From Woeseiaceae bacterium (GTDB taxonomy: Bacteria; Pseudomonadota; Gammaproteobacteria; Steroidobacterales; Woeseiaceae), in assembly GCA_028280615.1 (NCBI GenBank), contig JANQLK010000058.1, positions 21,360 through 85,359 on the forward strand: DNA of 64,000 bases, read 5' to 3'. Positions 26,676 through 35,108 of this stretch are shown piece after piece. How positions within the stretch are numbered: the stretch's first letter is position 1; each line of letters starts with the position of its first letter. A program made the translations under genes and the position numbers. The notes below the pieces were generated by a model. That model made no database searches. It was not told the origin of the DNA and was given only the letters and a program-made list of their open reading frames with translations.

Positions 26676-27707
26676 TTACTCCTTCTTTTCGGGAACGTTG
26701 CGGCGTCTGAAGAGCGGCCCGCCCATCCGAATCACGTCGCCGGCGGTCAGCGCCGCGTCGAAGCGAAACTCCGGACCGGCGAACACGATGATCGTCGAGC
26801 CGTGTTCGAAGTAGCCCAGCTCGTCGCCCTTCTCGACGTCGCGGTCGAGCGCCAGTTCGTTCGGTCCGTCGTATTCGAGCGTCAGCGGCCGATCGAGGCC
26901 GTGAATCCGCATGCTCGCCACGAGGATTGCCGCGACGGGCACCAGGATGAGGGGCGTGTCGCCGCACCCGGGTTCGAGCGTCATGACGGCACGCTCGTTC
27001 TTGCAGAACAGACGTTCGATGCGGCGCAGCGCGATCGGGTTCACGTTCCACGTGTCGCCCGAGATATAGCGCAGGCCGCGAACGCGGCCGGCACAGGGCG
27101 CGTGAAAGCGATGATACATGCTGGACTTGAGCCTCAATGTCACGTAGCACGCGCCCTCGAGCCGCGCTGCGTCGCTCTGGCTGCCGAGCAGCTCGGCCAC
27201 CGAGTAGGGGTAGCCTTTCGCCTGCAGGACCTGGCCGTCCTCGACGGTACCGTGTTCGCCGACAACGGCGTCGCAGGGGCTCGCGAGCAGGTCGGGATCG
27301 TCGTCCACGGGCCGGGCGCCGGGTTTCAGCTCGCGTATGAAGCAGTCGTGAAGGCTCCTGAATTCGGGCTTTCGCGCCTCCTCGAGCCTCAAGTCATCGA
27401 CGAACAGCCGCCAGACGCCGATCGACAGCCAGCGGACGAGCGGGTTTTCGATACGACTGAACCGGCCCATGAACAGGGTCAGCCAGCGGCGCGGCAGACG
27501 ATTCGTCAGCAGGAAGTTGAGGCGCTCCGCGCGCGTCAGCCGGGCGACCGGTGTTGCCGCTCGCTTGGGAATCGGTGTCAGGCCCGAGCGGCGAGCGGCT
27601 GCCGCGGCGCGAGATTCCGAGCGAACTGGCGCGTGGAGAATCGCCAGCTGCGGCTCTCGGCGTACTGGCGGCAGTCTGAGCGGTTGAGCTCGAGCGCACG
27701 GCTGCAC
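26676..27707 (-). CDS. psd: phosphatidylserine decarboxylase proenzyme
   Basis: The coordinates use the only upstream canonical start, a GTG at 27707, giving 343 residues. The first 45 or so do not look like Psd and overlap the glycosyltransferase gene by 130 bp. The family-like region starts at about LTPIPKRA. There, a CTG at 27581 overlaps the glycosyltransferase stop (CTGA), so a non-canonical coupled start is possible. Motifs fit the bacterial type: SPCDAVVGEHGTV, QAKGYPYSV, YHRFHAPCAGRV and the self-cleavage triad in FEHGSTIIVFA, where Ser becomes the pyruvoyl group. The enzyme makes phosphatidylethanolamine at the inner membrane. Confidence 0.9.
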   Translation of the reverse strand: MQPCARAQPLRLPPVRREPQLAILHAPVRSESRAAAAARRSGLTPIPKRAATPVARLTRAERLNFLLTNRLPRRWLTLFMGRFSRIENPLVRWLSIGVWRLFVDDLRLEEARKPEFRSLHDCFIRELKPGARPVDDDPDLLASPCDAVVGEHGTVEDGQVLQAKGYPYSVAELLGSQSDAARLEGACYVTLRLKSSMYHRFHAPCAGRVRGLRYISGDTWNVNPIALRRIERLFCKNERAVMTLEPGCGDTPLILVPVAAILVASMRIHGLDRPLTLEYDGPNELALDRDVEKGDELGYFEHGSTIIVFAGPEFRFDAALTAGDVIRMGGPLFRRRNVPEKKE

Positions 27708-28594
27708 GCAGCCGCAAGATCGTCGTCGAGGCAGCCCGTGACGCCACGCTTTACGACGTCCACGGGACCCGTGACCGGGTAGGCTGCCACCGGAAGTCCG
27801 CAGGCCATGGCCTCGAGCATGACGATCCCGAACGTGTCGGTCTTGCTGGGGAACACGAACACATCGCTGCCGGCCAGGCAGCTCGCGAGTTCCTTGCCGA
27901 AGCGATAGCCCAGAAAATGGCAGTGCGCGTACTCACGCGCCAGGCGCTCCCGGTCCGGTCCGTCGCCGATGATGACCTTGCTGCCCGGGAGCGGCAGGTC
28001 GAGAAACGCCTCGATGTTCTTCTCGACCGCCACGCGGCCCACGTAGACCCAGATGGGCTTGGGCAGATCGAAATCGAACGGGTCGTCCGGCGTGAACAGG
28101 TCGGTCTTGACGCCTCGAGTCCAGATGACGACGTCCTTGAAGCCCCGCTCGAGCAGGGTCCGGCGCATGCCCTCCGTCGGCACCATCGTGCGGACGGCGG
28201 GCCTGTGAAACCACTTCAGCAGCCGGACGGTCCAGCCGATCGGCACCGGGAACCGCGCGCGAACGTATTCCGGGAACTGGGTATGGTAGGCCGTCGTAAA
28301 CGGGATGCGACGACGCAGACACCATGCCCTGACTGCAAGCCCTACCGGCCCCTCGGTCGCGATGTGTACGCAGTCGGGATCGTAGTCGTCGAGTTCGCGA
28401 CGAATGCTTCCGCCCTCGAAAATCGTCAGCCGGATTTCCGGGTAGGTCGGCATCGGAAAGCTGCGCCGCCCCTCGGGCGTGAGCATCCGGACTTCGTGAC
28501 CTTCACGGCGGAGCTGTTCGGAGGTCTCGGACAGCGTCGTGACGACGCCGTTGACCTGCGGCGCCCATGCATCGGTGGCGATTACGATTCGCAT
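27578..28594 (-). CDS. GT4-family glycosyltransferase
   Basis: The product is 338 residues with the two-domain GT-B fold of the GT4 family. The N-terminal acceptor domain starts MRIVIATDAWAPQVNGVVTT and contains HIATEGPVGLAVR and TTAYHTQFPEYV. The C-terminal nucleotide-sugar domain has IWVYVGRVAVEKNIEAFLDL, IIGDGPDRERL and the acidic EX7E-type region FVFPSKTDTFGIVMLEAMACG. Homologues of this exact type are often annotated as alpha-mannosyl- or glucosyltransferases acting on lipids. Next to psd and an LpxH-like hydrolase, a glycolipid product is a reasonable guess. Donor and acceptor cannot be read from the sequence. Confidence 0.87.
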   Translation of the reverse strand: MRIVIATDAWAPQVNGVVTTLSETSEQLRREGHEVRMLTPEGRRSFPMPTYPEIRLTIFEGGSIRRELDDYDPDCVHIATEGPVGLAVRAWCLRRRIPFTTAYHTQFPEYVRARFPVPIGWTVRLLKWFHRPAVRTMVPTEGMRRTLLERGFKDVVIWTRGVKTDLFTPDDPFDFDLPKPIWVYVGRVAVEKNIEAFLDLPLPGSKVIIGDGPDRERLAREYAHCHFLGYRFGKELASCLAGSDVFVFPSKTDTFGIVMLEAMACGLPVAAYPVTGPVDVVKRGVTGCLDDDLAAACSRALELNRSDCRQYAESRSWRFSTRQFARNLAPRQPLAARA

Positions 28595-28608
28595 CTCTAG
28601 GAATGCTC

Positions 28609-28626
28609 GCGGTCACGCGTGACCGC
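28609..28626. repeat. 18-bp perfect palindrome before the glycosyltransferase gene
   Basis: GCGGTCACGCGTGACCGC reads the same on both strands and lies 15 bp upstream of the glycosyltransferase ATG. The block GTGACCGCC(G)..TTACGC is repeated at 28619-28636 and 28641-28658, the second copy reaching into the 3' end of the LpxH-like gene. It could be an operator or a small mRNA hairpin; no U-tract follows, so it is not a terminator. Confidence 0.6.
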
Positions 28627-28652
28627 CGTATTACGCTCCGGTGACCGCCGCG

Positions 28653-29459
28653 TTACGCGGCCAACAGTTCGCTGGCCACGGTATCGCCGATCTGCACGGC
28701 GTCCCGGCGCCAGCCCAGCAGCTTGAGGTCCCCGCTCGCGGTCTCGGCAAGCGCCGTGCCATGCTCCACCCAGTCGCCGTCGTTGGCGTACAGCACGCCG
28801 TCGATCATGCGAACGCCGGGTTTGTGGATATGACCGCAGACGACGCCGTCGTAGCCGCGCTCGCCGGCATACGCCGCCGCGATGGTCTCGAAGCGCTTGA
28901 CGTATTCCCGGGCTCCGCTCAGTCGCGCCTTCAGACCTGCGCTCATCGAGTAGTAGTCCTGACCCAGGCTGCGCCGGAAGCGGTTGATCAGCGCATCGGC
29001 CTCGGTCAGCAGGAAATACGCCGCCGCACCGAACTTCTCGAGGTTCGTGCCCTTGCGGATGCGGCCATCGAGAACGTCACCGTGCATGACCAGCCACCTG
29101 TCGCCGGCCGGCGTCTCGTGCACGGCTTCGAGCAGCACGGGAATGCCGCAGATGTCGCTGCCTGCGAGGTCGCGGAATTCGTAGTCGTGGTTGCCCGGAA
29201 TGAACAGCACCTCGGTTCCCCTGTCGGCGAGCGCGATGAGCCTGGACACGACGGCCATGTGAGCATCGGGGAAGCGCGGCCGGGACTTCATGCGCTCGAG
29301 ATCGACGATGTCGCCGACCAGGTAAATCCTTTCGGCCTGGACCTGGTCGAGGAAATCGAGCAGCTCGGTCGCTCGGCAGGCGCCGGTACCCAGGTGCACG
29401 TCGGATAACCACAAGCTTCGAAAGCGCGTCGCCACGGCTGTATCCTTTGATGTCTGCAC
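28653..29459 (-). CDS. UDP-2,3-diacylglucosamine diphosphatase-like metallophosphoesterase
   Basis: The product is 268 residues. All five calcineurin-type metal motifs are in place: LSDVHLG, GDIVDLE, PGNHDYE, MHGDVLD and GHIHKPG. The spacing and the RFRSLWLSDVHLGTG opening match the LpxH-like UDP-2,3-diacylglucosamine pyrophosphatase group often found away from the lipid A genes. LpxH releases UMP to give lipid X in lipid A synthesis; relatives of this longer form may act on other nucleotide-linked lipids. It is the first gene of a leftward run with the glycosyltransferase and psd, consistent with envelope lipid metabolism. Confidence 0.85.
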   Translation of the reverse strand: MQTSKDTAVATRFRSLWLSDVHLGTGACRATELLDFLDQVQAERIYLVGDIVDLERMKSRPRFPDAHMAVVSRLIALADRGTEVLFIPGNHDYEFRDLAGSDICGIPVLLEAVHETPAGDRWLVMHGDVLDGRIRKGTNLEKFGAAAYFLLTEADALINRFRRSLGQDYYSMSAGLKARLSGAREYVKRFETIAAAYAGERGYDGVVCGHIHKPGVRMIDGVLYANDGDWVEHGTALAETASGDLKLLGWRRDAVQIGDTVASELLAA

Positions 29460-29556
29460 AGAGGAGAGACGCCATGCACGTTAGCCCCGTTTCGTTACAG
29501 TCCGCTCACGGTTCCGTGACGGTTTCGGGTCAGGACACCTGGCAATCCAGGATCGA

Positions 29557-30972
29557 ATGACCATGTCACATAGCGCAAGCCAGCTGGACATCGATGCCGG
29601 AGGCCCCGGCTACTCGGAACTCGTCGCCGAGCTCGGCGAGGCCTTCGCAAGCGGCCGCACCCGGCCGCTCGAGTGGCGCGCGAAACAGCTCGAGGGCCTT
29701 CAGCGCATGATCGACGAGTGCGAGGACGAACTCCTGGGCGCGCTGCACGCCGATCTCGGCAAGCCGGGACAGGAGGCCTGGATGACCGAGCTCTCCTACG
29801 TGTCCGGCGCGGCAGACCATGCGCGCCGGCGCCTGAAGCGCTGGGCCCGGCCGCGCCGCGTGCCGACGCCGATGCTCGCGCAGCCTGCCCGCAGCTGGGT
29901 TGCTCCCGAGCCGCTCGGGACCGTGCTCGTCATCGGGGCTTGGAACTACCCGCTCCAGCTTGCGCTTGCCGGCGCTGCCGCCGCGATTGCCGCCGGCAAC
30001 TGCGTGGTGATCAAGCCATCGGAGCTCGCTCCCGCGACGTCGGCGGCCATCGCGCGACTGGTTCCGGAATACCTCGACGGTGCCTGCGTCCGGGTCGTCG
30101 AGGGCGCGGTTGCGGAAACTTCGGCACTGCTAGAGGAACCCTTCGACCACATTCTTTACACGGGCGGCGGCACCGTCGGCCGAATTGTCATGCGCGCCGC
30201 GGCGAAACACCTGACGCCCGTCACGCTCGAACTCGGCGGCAAGAGCCCCTGCGTCGTACTGCCCGACGCCGACCTCGAAATCGCAGCCCGGCGGATCGCC
30301 TGGGGCAAGTTCACGAACGCCGGGCAGACCTGCGTCGCCCCGGACTACGTGCTCACCGACGCGGAAACCGAGCGACGGCTCGTGCCGTTGATCGACGCCG
30401 CGATCCGCTCGATGTTCGGCGACGACCCGTCGGCGTCGAATTCCTACGGCCGTATCGTCAACGACCGGCATTTCGATCGCCTGGCCGCATTGCTGGACAG
30501 CGGGCACCTGGCCGTGGGCGGGCGAACGGACCGCGCGACGCGCTACGTCGAGCCGACGGTGCTCACCGACGTCGCAATCGATAGCCCGGTCATGCAGGAT
30601 GAAATCTTCGGCCCGGTGCTGCCGATCGTTCGCGCCGCCGATCTCGACGCAGCCATCGCGCACATTCGTCGCGGCAACAAGCCGCTATCGGCCTACCTGT
30701 TCAGCAAAGACACCGCGGCCGAACGACGGTTCGTCAGCGCCGTCAGCTGCGGCAATATGTGCCTCAACGACACGATGATGTTCATGGCCGTCGAGGAGCT
30801 GCCGTTCGGCGGCGTCGGTGCGAGCGGCATGGGCGCATACTCCGGCCAACACGGCTTCAACGCCTTCAGCCACCTGAAAGCCGTCATCAAGCGCAGCTGG
30901 TGGCCCGACGTCGCGCTTCGCTACGCGCCGTTTTCCGAGAACAAGTGGGGCCTGCTCAGGAAGCTTCGCTAG
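29557..30972 (+). CDS. calB: coniferyl aldehyde dehydrogenase-like ALDH
   Basis: The product is 471 residues, typical of class 3-like ALDHs. The NAD-binding and catalytic motifs are clear: VLVIGAWNYPLQL, the general-base Glu in LELGGKSP, and the nucleophilic Cys in FTNAGQTCVAPDYVL. The C-terminal membrane-like tail ALRYAPFSENKWGLLRKL matches the calB/long-chain ALDH group. It oxidises aromatic or fatty aldehydes to acids with NAD(P)+. A second in-frame ATG is six bases downstream; the first was kept. It overlaps the 3' end of the convergent DUF5329-type gene by 17 bp. The symbol reflects the closest family name, not a proven substrate. Confidence 0.87.
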   Translation: MTMSHSASQLDIDAGGPGYSELVAELGEAFASGRTRPLEWRAKQLEGLQRMIDECEDELLGALHADLGKPGQEAWMTELSYVSGAADHARRRLKRWARPRRVPTPMLAQPARSWVAPEPLGTVLVIGAWNYPLQLALAGAAAAIAAGNCVVIKPSELAPATSAAIARLVPEYLDGACVRVVEGAVAETSALLEEPFDHILYTGGGTVGRIVMRAAAKHLTPVTLELGGKSPCVVLPDADLEIAARRIAWGKFTNAGQTCVAPDYVLTDAETERRLVPLIDAAIRSMFGDDPSASNSYGRIVNDRHFDRLAALLDSGHLAVGGRTDRATRYVEPTVLTDVAIDSPVMQDEIFGPVLPIVRAADLDAAIAHIRRGNKPLSAYLFSKDTAAERRFVSAVSCGNMCLNDTMMFMAVEELPFGGVGASGMGAYSGQHGFNAFSHLKAVIKRSWWPDVALRYAPFSENKWGLLRKLR

Positions 30973-31339
30973 GAGCGGCGCTACGCAGCTCGACGAGTCG
31001 CGACATGAGCCAGTCGCCGGTTCGCTCGACCCTGCCGTCGCAGTCGATTTCGTAGGGACGTTTCGTCATCGAACTCGCCGTCGCAAGCCGCTCGATGAAC
31101 AGCTCGGCCGTCTTCGCATGGCGCCGGCCGCGACGGTACTTCCTTCGCAGGTGCGACTCGGCATCCTCCGCCGAATGACGCTTGCCATTGCGGACGAACG
31201 CGCAGCCGCTCTCGCCGACCGCGGCGAGCAGCGCTTCGATCTCGGCCTCGGCCGTCGTATCGGCCAGCGCGGATTCCGGCGGCAAGGCGAGGCCGGCCGT
31301 GAGCAACGCGACGCCGATCAGCGTCTTGATACCGTGCAT
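30956..31339 (-). CDS. small exported protein, DUF5329-like
   Basis: The product is about 127 residues from the ATG at 31339 (a GTG one codon earlier is possible) with a signal peptide ending ALA (about 1-27). The mature part contains IEALLAAVGESGCAFVRNGK, HLRRKYRRGRRHAKTAELFI and YEIDCDGR, with two cysteines placed as in the DUF5329/YfeK family of small periplasmic proteins. Function is unknown. Its start overlaps the stop of the endonuclease/phosphatase-like gene, making it the last gene of a four-gene coupled operon. Confidence 0.75.
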   Translation of the reverse strand: MHGIKTLIGVALLTAGLALPPESALADTTAEAEIEALLAAVGESGCAFVRNGKRHSAEDAESHLRRKYRRGRRHAKTAELFIERLATASSMTKRPYEIDCDGRVERTGDWLMSRLVELRSAAPSEAS

Positions 31340-32199
31340 CACGGCACCGCGCCCTCGGCGTATGCGACGGACTCGAGCCGGAACTCAACGGTCATCGGGT
31401 TGTGGTCCGAGGACGTGACGTCGTGCGAGGTGGCGATCACGGGCACGAGCCCGCGCGTGTACATGTGATCCAGGGGAAATCCGAGGAAACGTTTGCGATA
31501 GTCTCTGTCGAACTCGAGCGCGGACAGGCCGAGCATATCGGCCGCATCGTCGACGAGCCGGACCCTGCCCGCCCGCCAGGTGTTGAAATCGCCCGAAAAC
31601 AGCACCGGCCCGTCGTGCGCCGCGATGATGGCGGCCGCGCTGTCGATCTGGGCGGCGAGTTCGCGCGCGGCGATCGAGAAGTTTACGCCGTGGATGTTGA
31701 GCACGAGCAGCGTCTCGTCGGTGCCGCTGAGGCCGTACTCGGTAACCAGCGTCGCTTTGCGCGTGCCGAGCCAGGGTTCGCGGGCCGCAAGGTCGCATTC
31801 GGTGAGCGGCGTCGCGCGGCTCAGCGTCATCACCCCGGTCTGGCGCTTCAAGCCCTTGTAACCCTCGGCGAACGCCAGGTGATGCTGCGTCGCAACGCTG
31901 CCGAGCGCATTGAGTGCCGGCGACGCCTCCTGCAGGATCATCAGATCGGCCTCGCCGTCCAGCGCCTCGAGGTCAGCGGCCCAGCCCGGGTCGCCGCCCT
32001 TCTGAATATTCCAGTTGACGACCCGGATCGATCTCGGATCGAGCTTGAGCCCCGCAGCGGCTCGCGGATTCGCGAGCGACTCGACGCAGGCCGAGGCCGC
32101 CGGGTCGAGCTGCAGGCCGGCCTTTTGATCGGGCGCGACGGGCTGCACCGAGCAACCTGCGATCAACAGCAGCGCGAACGAAAGCCTTTTCCTGGCCAT
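31339..32199 (-). CDS. endonuclease/exonuclease/phosphatase-family predicted lipoprotein
   Basis: From the ATG at 32199 the product is 286 residues and begins MARKRLSFALLLIAGC, a lipoprotein signal. An ATG at 32256 overlapping the csaA stop is also possible and would add 19 residues before that signal. EEP-superfamily motifs are present: VVNWNIQKGG, ILQEAS, LFSGDFNTWR and the C-terminal TSSDHNPMTVEF with the catalytic Asp-His. Members cleave phosphodiester or phosphomonoester bonds; an exported form could act on extracellular DNA or phospholipid. The substrate cannot be predicted. Confidence 0.83.
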   Translation of the reverse strand: MARKRLSFALLLIAGCSVQPVAPDQKAGLQLDPAASACVESLANPRAAAGLKLDPRSIRVVNWNIQKGGDPGWAADLEALDGEADLMILQEASPALNALGSVATQHHLAFAEGYKGLKRQTGVMTLSRATPLTECDLAAREPWLGTRKATLVTEYGLSGTDETLLVLNIHGVNFSIAARELAAQIDSAAAIIAAHDGPVLFSGDFNTWRAGRVRLVDDAADMLGLSALEFDRDYRKRFLGFPLDHMYTRGLVPVIATSHDVTSSDHNPMTVEFRLESVAYAEGAVP

Positions 32200-32252
32200 C
32201 GGCAATGCCCGGGTTGCGTGCGTAAGCTGCGGCATGGTTCCCTCGGCGCCGA

Positions 32253-32591
32253 TCATGAGAGGCGCGTGCCGTTCCGGGCGGGCCTGTCGGGCACGGCGAG
32301 TATCACGCTCCCGTCCGCCTGGACGAAGCCCGTGACGAGACACTCCGACATGAAGGGCCCGATCTGCTTGTCAGGAAAATTGACGACGCAGGCGACCTGT
32401 TTGCCGGGCAGCTCGTCGAGCGAGTAGTGATCCGTGATCTGCGCGGACGCGCGGCGCGTGCCGATGTCCGGCCCGAAATCGATCGTAAGCTTGTAGGCGG
32501 GCCTGCGGGCCTCGGGAAAGGGCTCGGCGGCATGGATCGTTCCGACCCTGACGTCCACGCGTTCGAATTCGCTCCAGCTGAGATCGTTCAT
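32253..32591 (-). CDS. csaA: CsaA-like tRNA-binding-domain protein
   Basis: The product is 112 residues, the length of CsaA. It is essentially one OB-fold tRNA-binding domain: FERVDVRVGTIHAAE, YKLTIDFGPDIGTRRASAQI, QVACVVNFPDKQIGPFMSE and a final V-P-D stretch. CsaA dimers bind tRNA-like ligands and are described as export-related chaperones in Bacillus. The start overlaps the stop of the oligopeptide-binding protein gene (ATGA), so it is co-translated with a transporter component; the reason is unclear. Confidence 0.88.
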   Translation of the reverse strand: MNDLSWSEFERVDVRVGTIHAAEPFPEARRPAYKLTIDFGPDIGTRRASAQITDHYSLDELPGKQVACVVNFPDKQIGPFMSECLVTGFVQADGSVILAVPDRPARNGTRLS

Positions 32592-34177
32592 CTTTCGTCC
32601 TCGAATGACAGGTAGCGGCTCGGGTGGCGGTCGAGTGCGTTGTTCTCGAAGCCGCGCACGCGCGGGCTCACGAGGTGCTTGCTGACGTAAAAGTACAGCG
32701 GAACGATCGGATGGTCATCGAGCAGCCTGCGTTCGGCCGACGCAAGCAGCGCCGCTCTGGCCGCGCCGTCGGCCGCTGCCGCAGCCCGCTCCAGCAGTGA
32801 ATCGTACTCGATGCTCTCGTATCCGGGCAGGTTTTGTTCGCTGTCACTCCGGAATATGTCCGTAAACGTGGTCGGATCGTCGTAGTCACCGAACCAGCTG
32901 AATCGCATCGCATCCCACTCGCCGCGCCGGTCGCGCGTTGCGAGGAACCGCCTCCACTCCCGCTTGTCGAGTTCGACGCCGATACCGAGCGCATCCTCCC
33001 AGAGCCCGGCCAGGGCGACGGCGACGCGCTCATGCACGTCGCCCTCATCGTAAACCAGCCGAATCGGCGGCAGCCCCGCCGGATCGATGCCGGCCGCTCG
33101 CAAGACTTCCAGCGCGCGCTGCCGGCGTTCGGCCGGAGCTTCGGCTGCCCAGTCGTAGCGCGCCGCGGAGTAGCCCTGGACACCCGGCGGCACGAGCCCG
33201 TAGGCCGGCTGCTCGCCGCGGCCCAGCAGGTCAACGAGCGCCTCGCGGTCTGCGGCGATTGACAGTGCCTCGCGCAGCGCAGGTTGATCGAGCGGCGGCC
33301 CGCTCAGGTCGAGTGCTACGTAGTAGAGCGCAAGCCTCGGCGCGATTTTGAGCTCGTCCGCGTGCGTCTCCCGCAGTCGCTCGACGAGTGCGGGCGGCAC
33401 CGTGTGGGTGATGTCGAGCTCTCCGGACCGATACTGGTTCAGCTCGGCCATCGGCTCGACGATCGGGTAATACTCGACGCGCTCGATCGGGACGGCCTCG
33501 GCCTCGCGGAAATACGGGTTGCGCGCGAGTTCGATCACTGCGCCCGGCTTCCAGGCCGACAGCAGGTACGGGCCATTGCCGGGCACCGGGTCGGCGGGCG
33601 TCTCGAGATTGCGGCCCGCGGCCGGATGCTGTGGGTAGGTGACCGGCAGCGTCAATATCGATGCAAGATGCGGCGCCGGCCGAGCGAGCTTGAGCCTGAA
33701 CGTCCGATCGTCGACCGCTTCTACGCCAAGCGCATCGGGCGGCAGCCGACCGTCGTTGACGGCCTCGAAGTGCGCGACCGGCTCCAGAAGAAAACTGAAT
33801 GCCGCGGCCGTGGCCGGTGACGCGACGTCGCGGAAACGGCGTACGAAGTCGGCGGCGAGCACGGGCGTCCCGTCGGACCAGCGCGCATCCTCGCGCAGTG
33901 CAAAGCTGTGTACGAGACCGTCGTCGCTGACCGTGTGGGCCTCGGCAACGCCGGGCAGGATGGTGCCGTCGGGGCCCGCCACGAGCAGCCCCTCATAGAG
34001 GTCGGCCAATACCGCAAACGCGTGAATATCTTCGGCGAGCGTGGGGTCCAGCGTCCCCGGGTCGGCGCCGTTGCCTCGCCGGAGGACGTCGGCCTCGGGA
34101 GCCGGGCCCTGCGTGCACGCCGCGGCCGCAAACAACAGAACGGTGAGGGCGGCGATGCGCGTGAGCGAGCGAGTCAT
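32588..34177 (-). CDS. peptide ABC transporter substrate-binding lipoprotein (OppA family)
   Basis: The product is 529 residues from the ATG at 34177 (MTRSLTRIAALTVLLFAAAAC), whose lipobox AAAC ends the signal. The open frame to 34252 was rejected because it would hide the signal. OppA/SBP_bac_5 motifs are clear: LDPTLAEDIHAFAVLADLYEGLL near the N-terminus, SFALREDARWSDGTPV, and the C-terminal FSWFGDYDDPTTFTDIF. Such proteins capture oligopeptides in the periplasm. No permease or ATPase genes follow, so it either works with a distant transporter or acts alone. Confidence 0.9.
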   Translation of the reverse strand: MTRSLTRIAALTVLLFAAAACTQGPAPEADVLRRGNGADPGTLDPTLAEDIHAFAVLADLYEGLLVAGPDGTILPGVAEAHTVSDDGLVHSFALREDARWSDGTPVLAADFVRRFRDVASPATAAAFSFLLEPVAHFEAVNDGRLPPDALGVEAVDDRTFRLKLARPAPHLASILTLPVTYPQHPAAGRNLETPADPVPGNGPYLLSAWKPGAVIELARNPYFREAEAVPIERVEYYPIVEPMAELNQYRSGELDITHTVPPALVERLRETHADELKIAPRLALYYVALDLSGPPLDQPALREALSIAADREALVDLLGRGEQPAYGLVPPGVQGYSAARYDWAAEAPAERRQRALEVLRAAGIDPAGLPPIRLVYDEGDVHERVAVALAGLWEDALGIGVELDKREWRRFLATRDRRGEWDAMRFSWFGDYDDPTTFTDIFRSDSEQNLPGYESIEYDSLLERAAAAADGAARAALLASAERRLLDDHPIVPLYFYVSKHLVSPRVRGFENNALDRHPSRYLSFEDER

Positions 34178-34245
34178 AAGCCAATGATTCCACAGCAACA
34201 AACCGGTTTCGACCGAGTTTGCGCGAAGGGACTCTGCGAAAATAC

Positions 34246-34282
34246 TTGGCATTTCCCTATTGTTGGGTTAAATTACCCCAAC
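34246..34282 (+). promoter_or_regulatory. promoter with overlapping dyad before the DUF6502-type gene
   Basis: TTGGCA (34246-34251) and TAAATT (34269-34274) are spaced by 17 bp, a plausible sigma-70 pair. GTTGGG and CCCAAC form a dyad (34262-34282) across the -10. The expected transcription start is only a few bases before the ATG at 34284, and no Shine-Dalgarno sequence is present, so the mRNA may be leaderless. Confidence 0.45.
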
Positions 34283-34283
34283 T

Positions 34284-35108
34284 ATGTCCTCCGATATCAA
34301 AACAACGCTCCACAACGCCTGCCGCGCGCTGCTTCACCCGATCGCGCTGGTCGCGCTGCGCTGCGGCATGACGTTCAAAGAGTTTTCTGAACTCGCGAAG
34401 AGTGTGTTCGTCGCCGTCGCAACCGACGAATTCGGGCTGCGCGGGCGACCGACCAACGTCTCGCGGGTATCTATCCTTACCGGGATTTCTCGCAAGGAAG
34501 TCAAGCGACAGCGTGAGCTGCTCGAAGAAGGCGCTTCGCCCGCGTCGTCGAAAACGACGGATGCTACGCGCCTGCTCTCGGGATGGTACCAGGACAAAGC
34601 GTACCTGGACGACGACGGTCAGCCGCTCGCATTGCCGATCGACGGACCGCGACCGAGCTTCAAGTCGCTGTTCGAGACCTACGGCGGGGATACGCCGCCG
34701 CAGACCCTGCTGCGCGAACTCCTGTCGGCCGGCTCTGCCGAGAAAGACGCTGACGATCGGATCGTTGCGCGGCGGCGATACCACATGCCGGCCGATCTCG
34801 ACTCCGGCATGCTGCGCTTCTTCGGCACGAACCTGTTCGATCACGCCGCCACACTCGCCAACAACCTGGCCGACGATGGACGGCCGAAACGCCTCGAAGG
34901 TTTCGCGGTCGAACCCGAGGTCGACGCGGCGCACTTAGCCGAGTTTCGCGATTTTCTCGACCGTCGGGGCCAGGCGTTCCTCGAAGAAGTGGACGACTGG
35001 CTCAACTCTCATCGAATTAATCCCAACGACGCGAATGCGTCTCCTGTACGGCTCGGCCTTGGTGTCTATGCCATCGAAGGCCCACTACCCAAAGGAACCC
35101 TTTCATGA
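34284..35108 (+). CDS. DUF6502-like protein with N-terminal helix-turn-helix
   Basis: The product is 274 residues. Residues 10-85 are helical and regulator-like: LHPIALVALRCGMTFKEFSELAKSVF followed by TNVSRVSILTGISRKEVKRQ, which reads as a helix-turn-helix. The remainder (about 100-274) includes WYQDKAYLDDDGQPLALP and a C-terminal region with RGQAFLEEVDDWL. I recognise this as the DUF6502 family, of unknown function, which often precedes a DUF5666 gene in gammaproteobacteria. The next gene begins inside its stop (ATGA), so the two are co-translated. A regulatory role is plausible from the N-terminus and from the dyad at its own promoter. Confidence 0.75.
   Translation: MSSDIKTTLHNACRALLHPIALVALRCGMTFKEFSELAKSVFVAVATDEFGLRGRPTNVSRVSILTGISRKEVKRQRELLEEGASPASSKTTDATRLLSGWYQDKAYLDDDGQPLALPIDGPRPSFKSLFETYGGDTPPQTLLRELLSAGSAEKDADDRIVARRRYHMPADLDSGMLRFFGTNLFDHAATLANNLADDGRPKRLEGFAVEPEVDAAHLAEFRDFLDRRGQAFLEEVDDWLNSHRINPNDANASPVRLGLGVYAIEGPLPKGTLS

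Noticed and set aside
28619..28658. A CRISPR-like repeat pair
   Set aside because: Only two imperfect 18-bp copies about 4 bp apart; no spacers of regular length and no cas genes.
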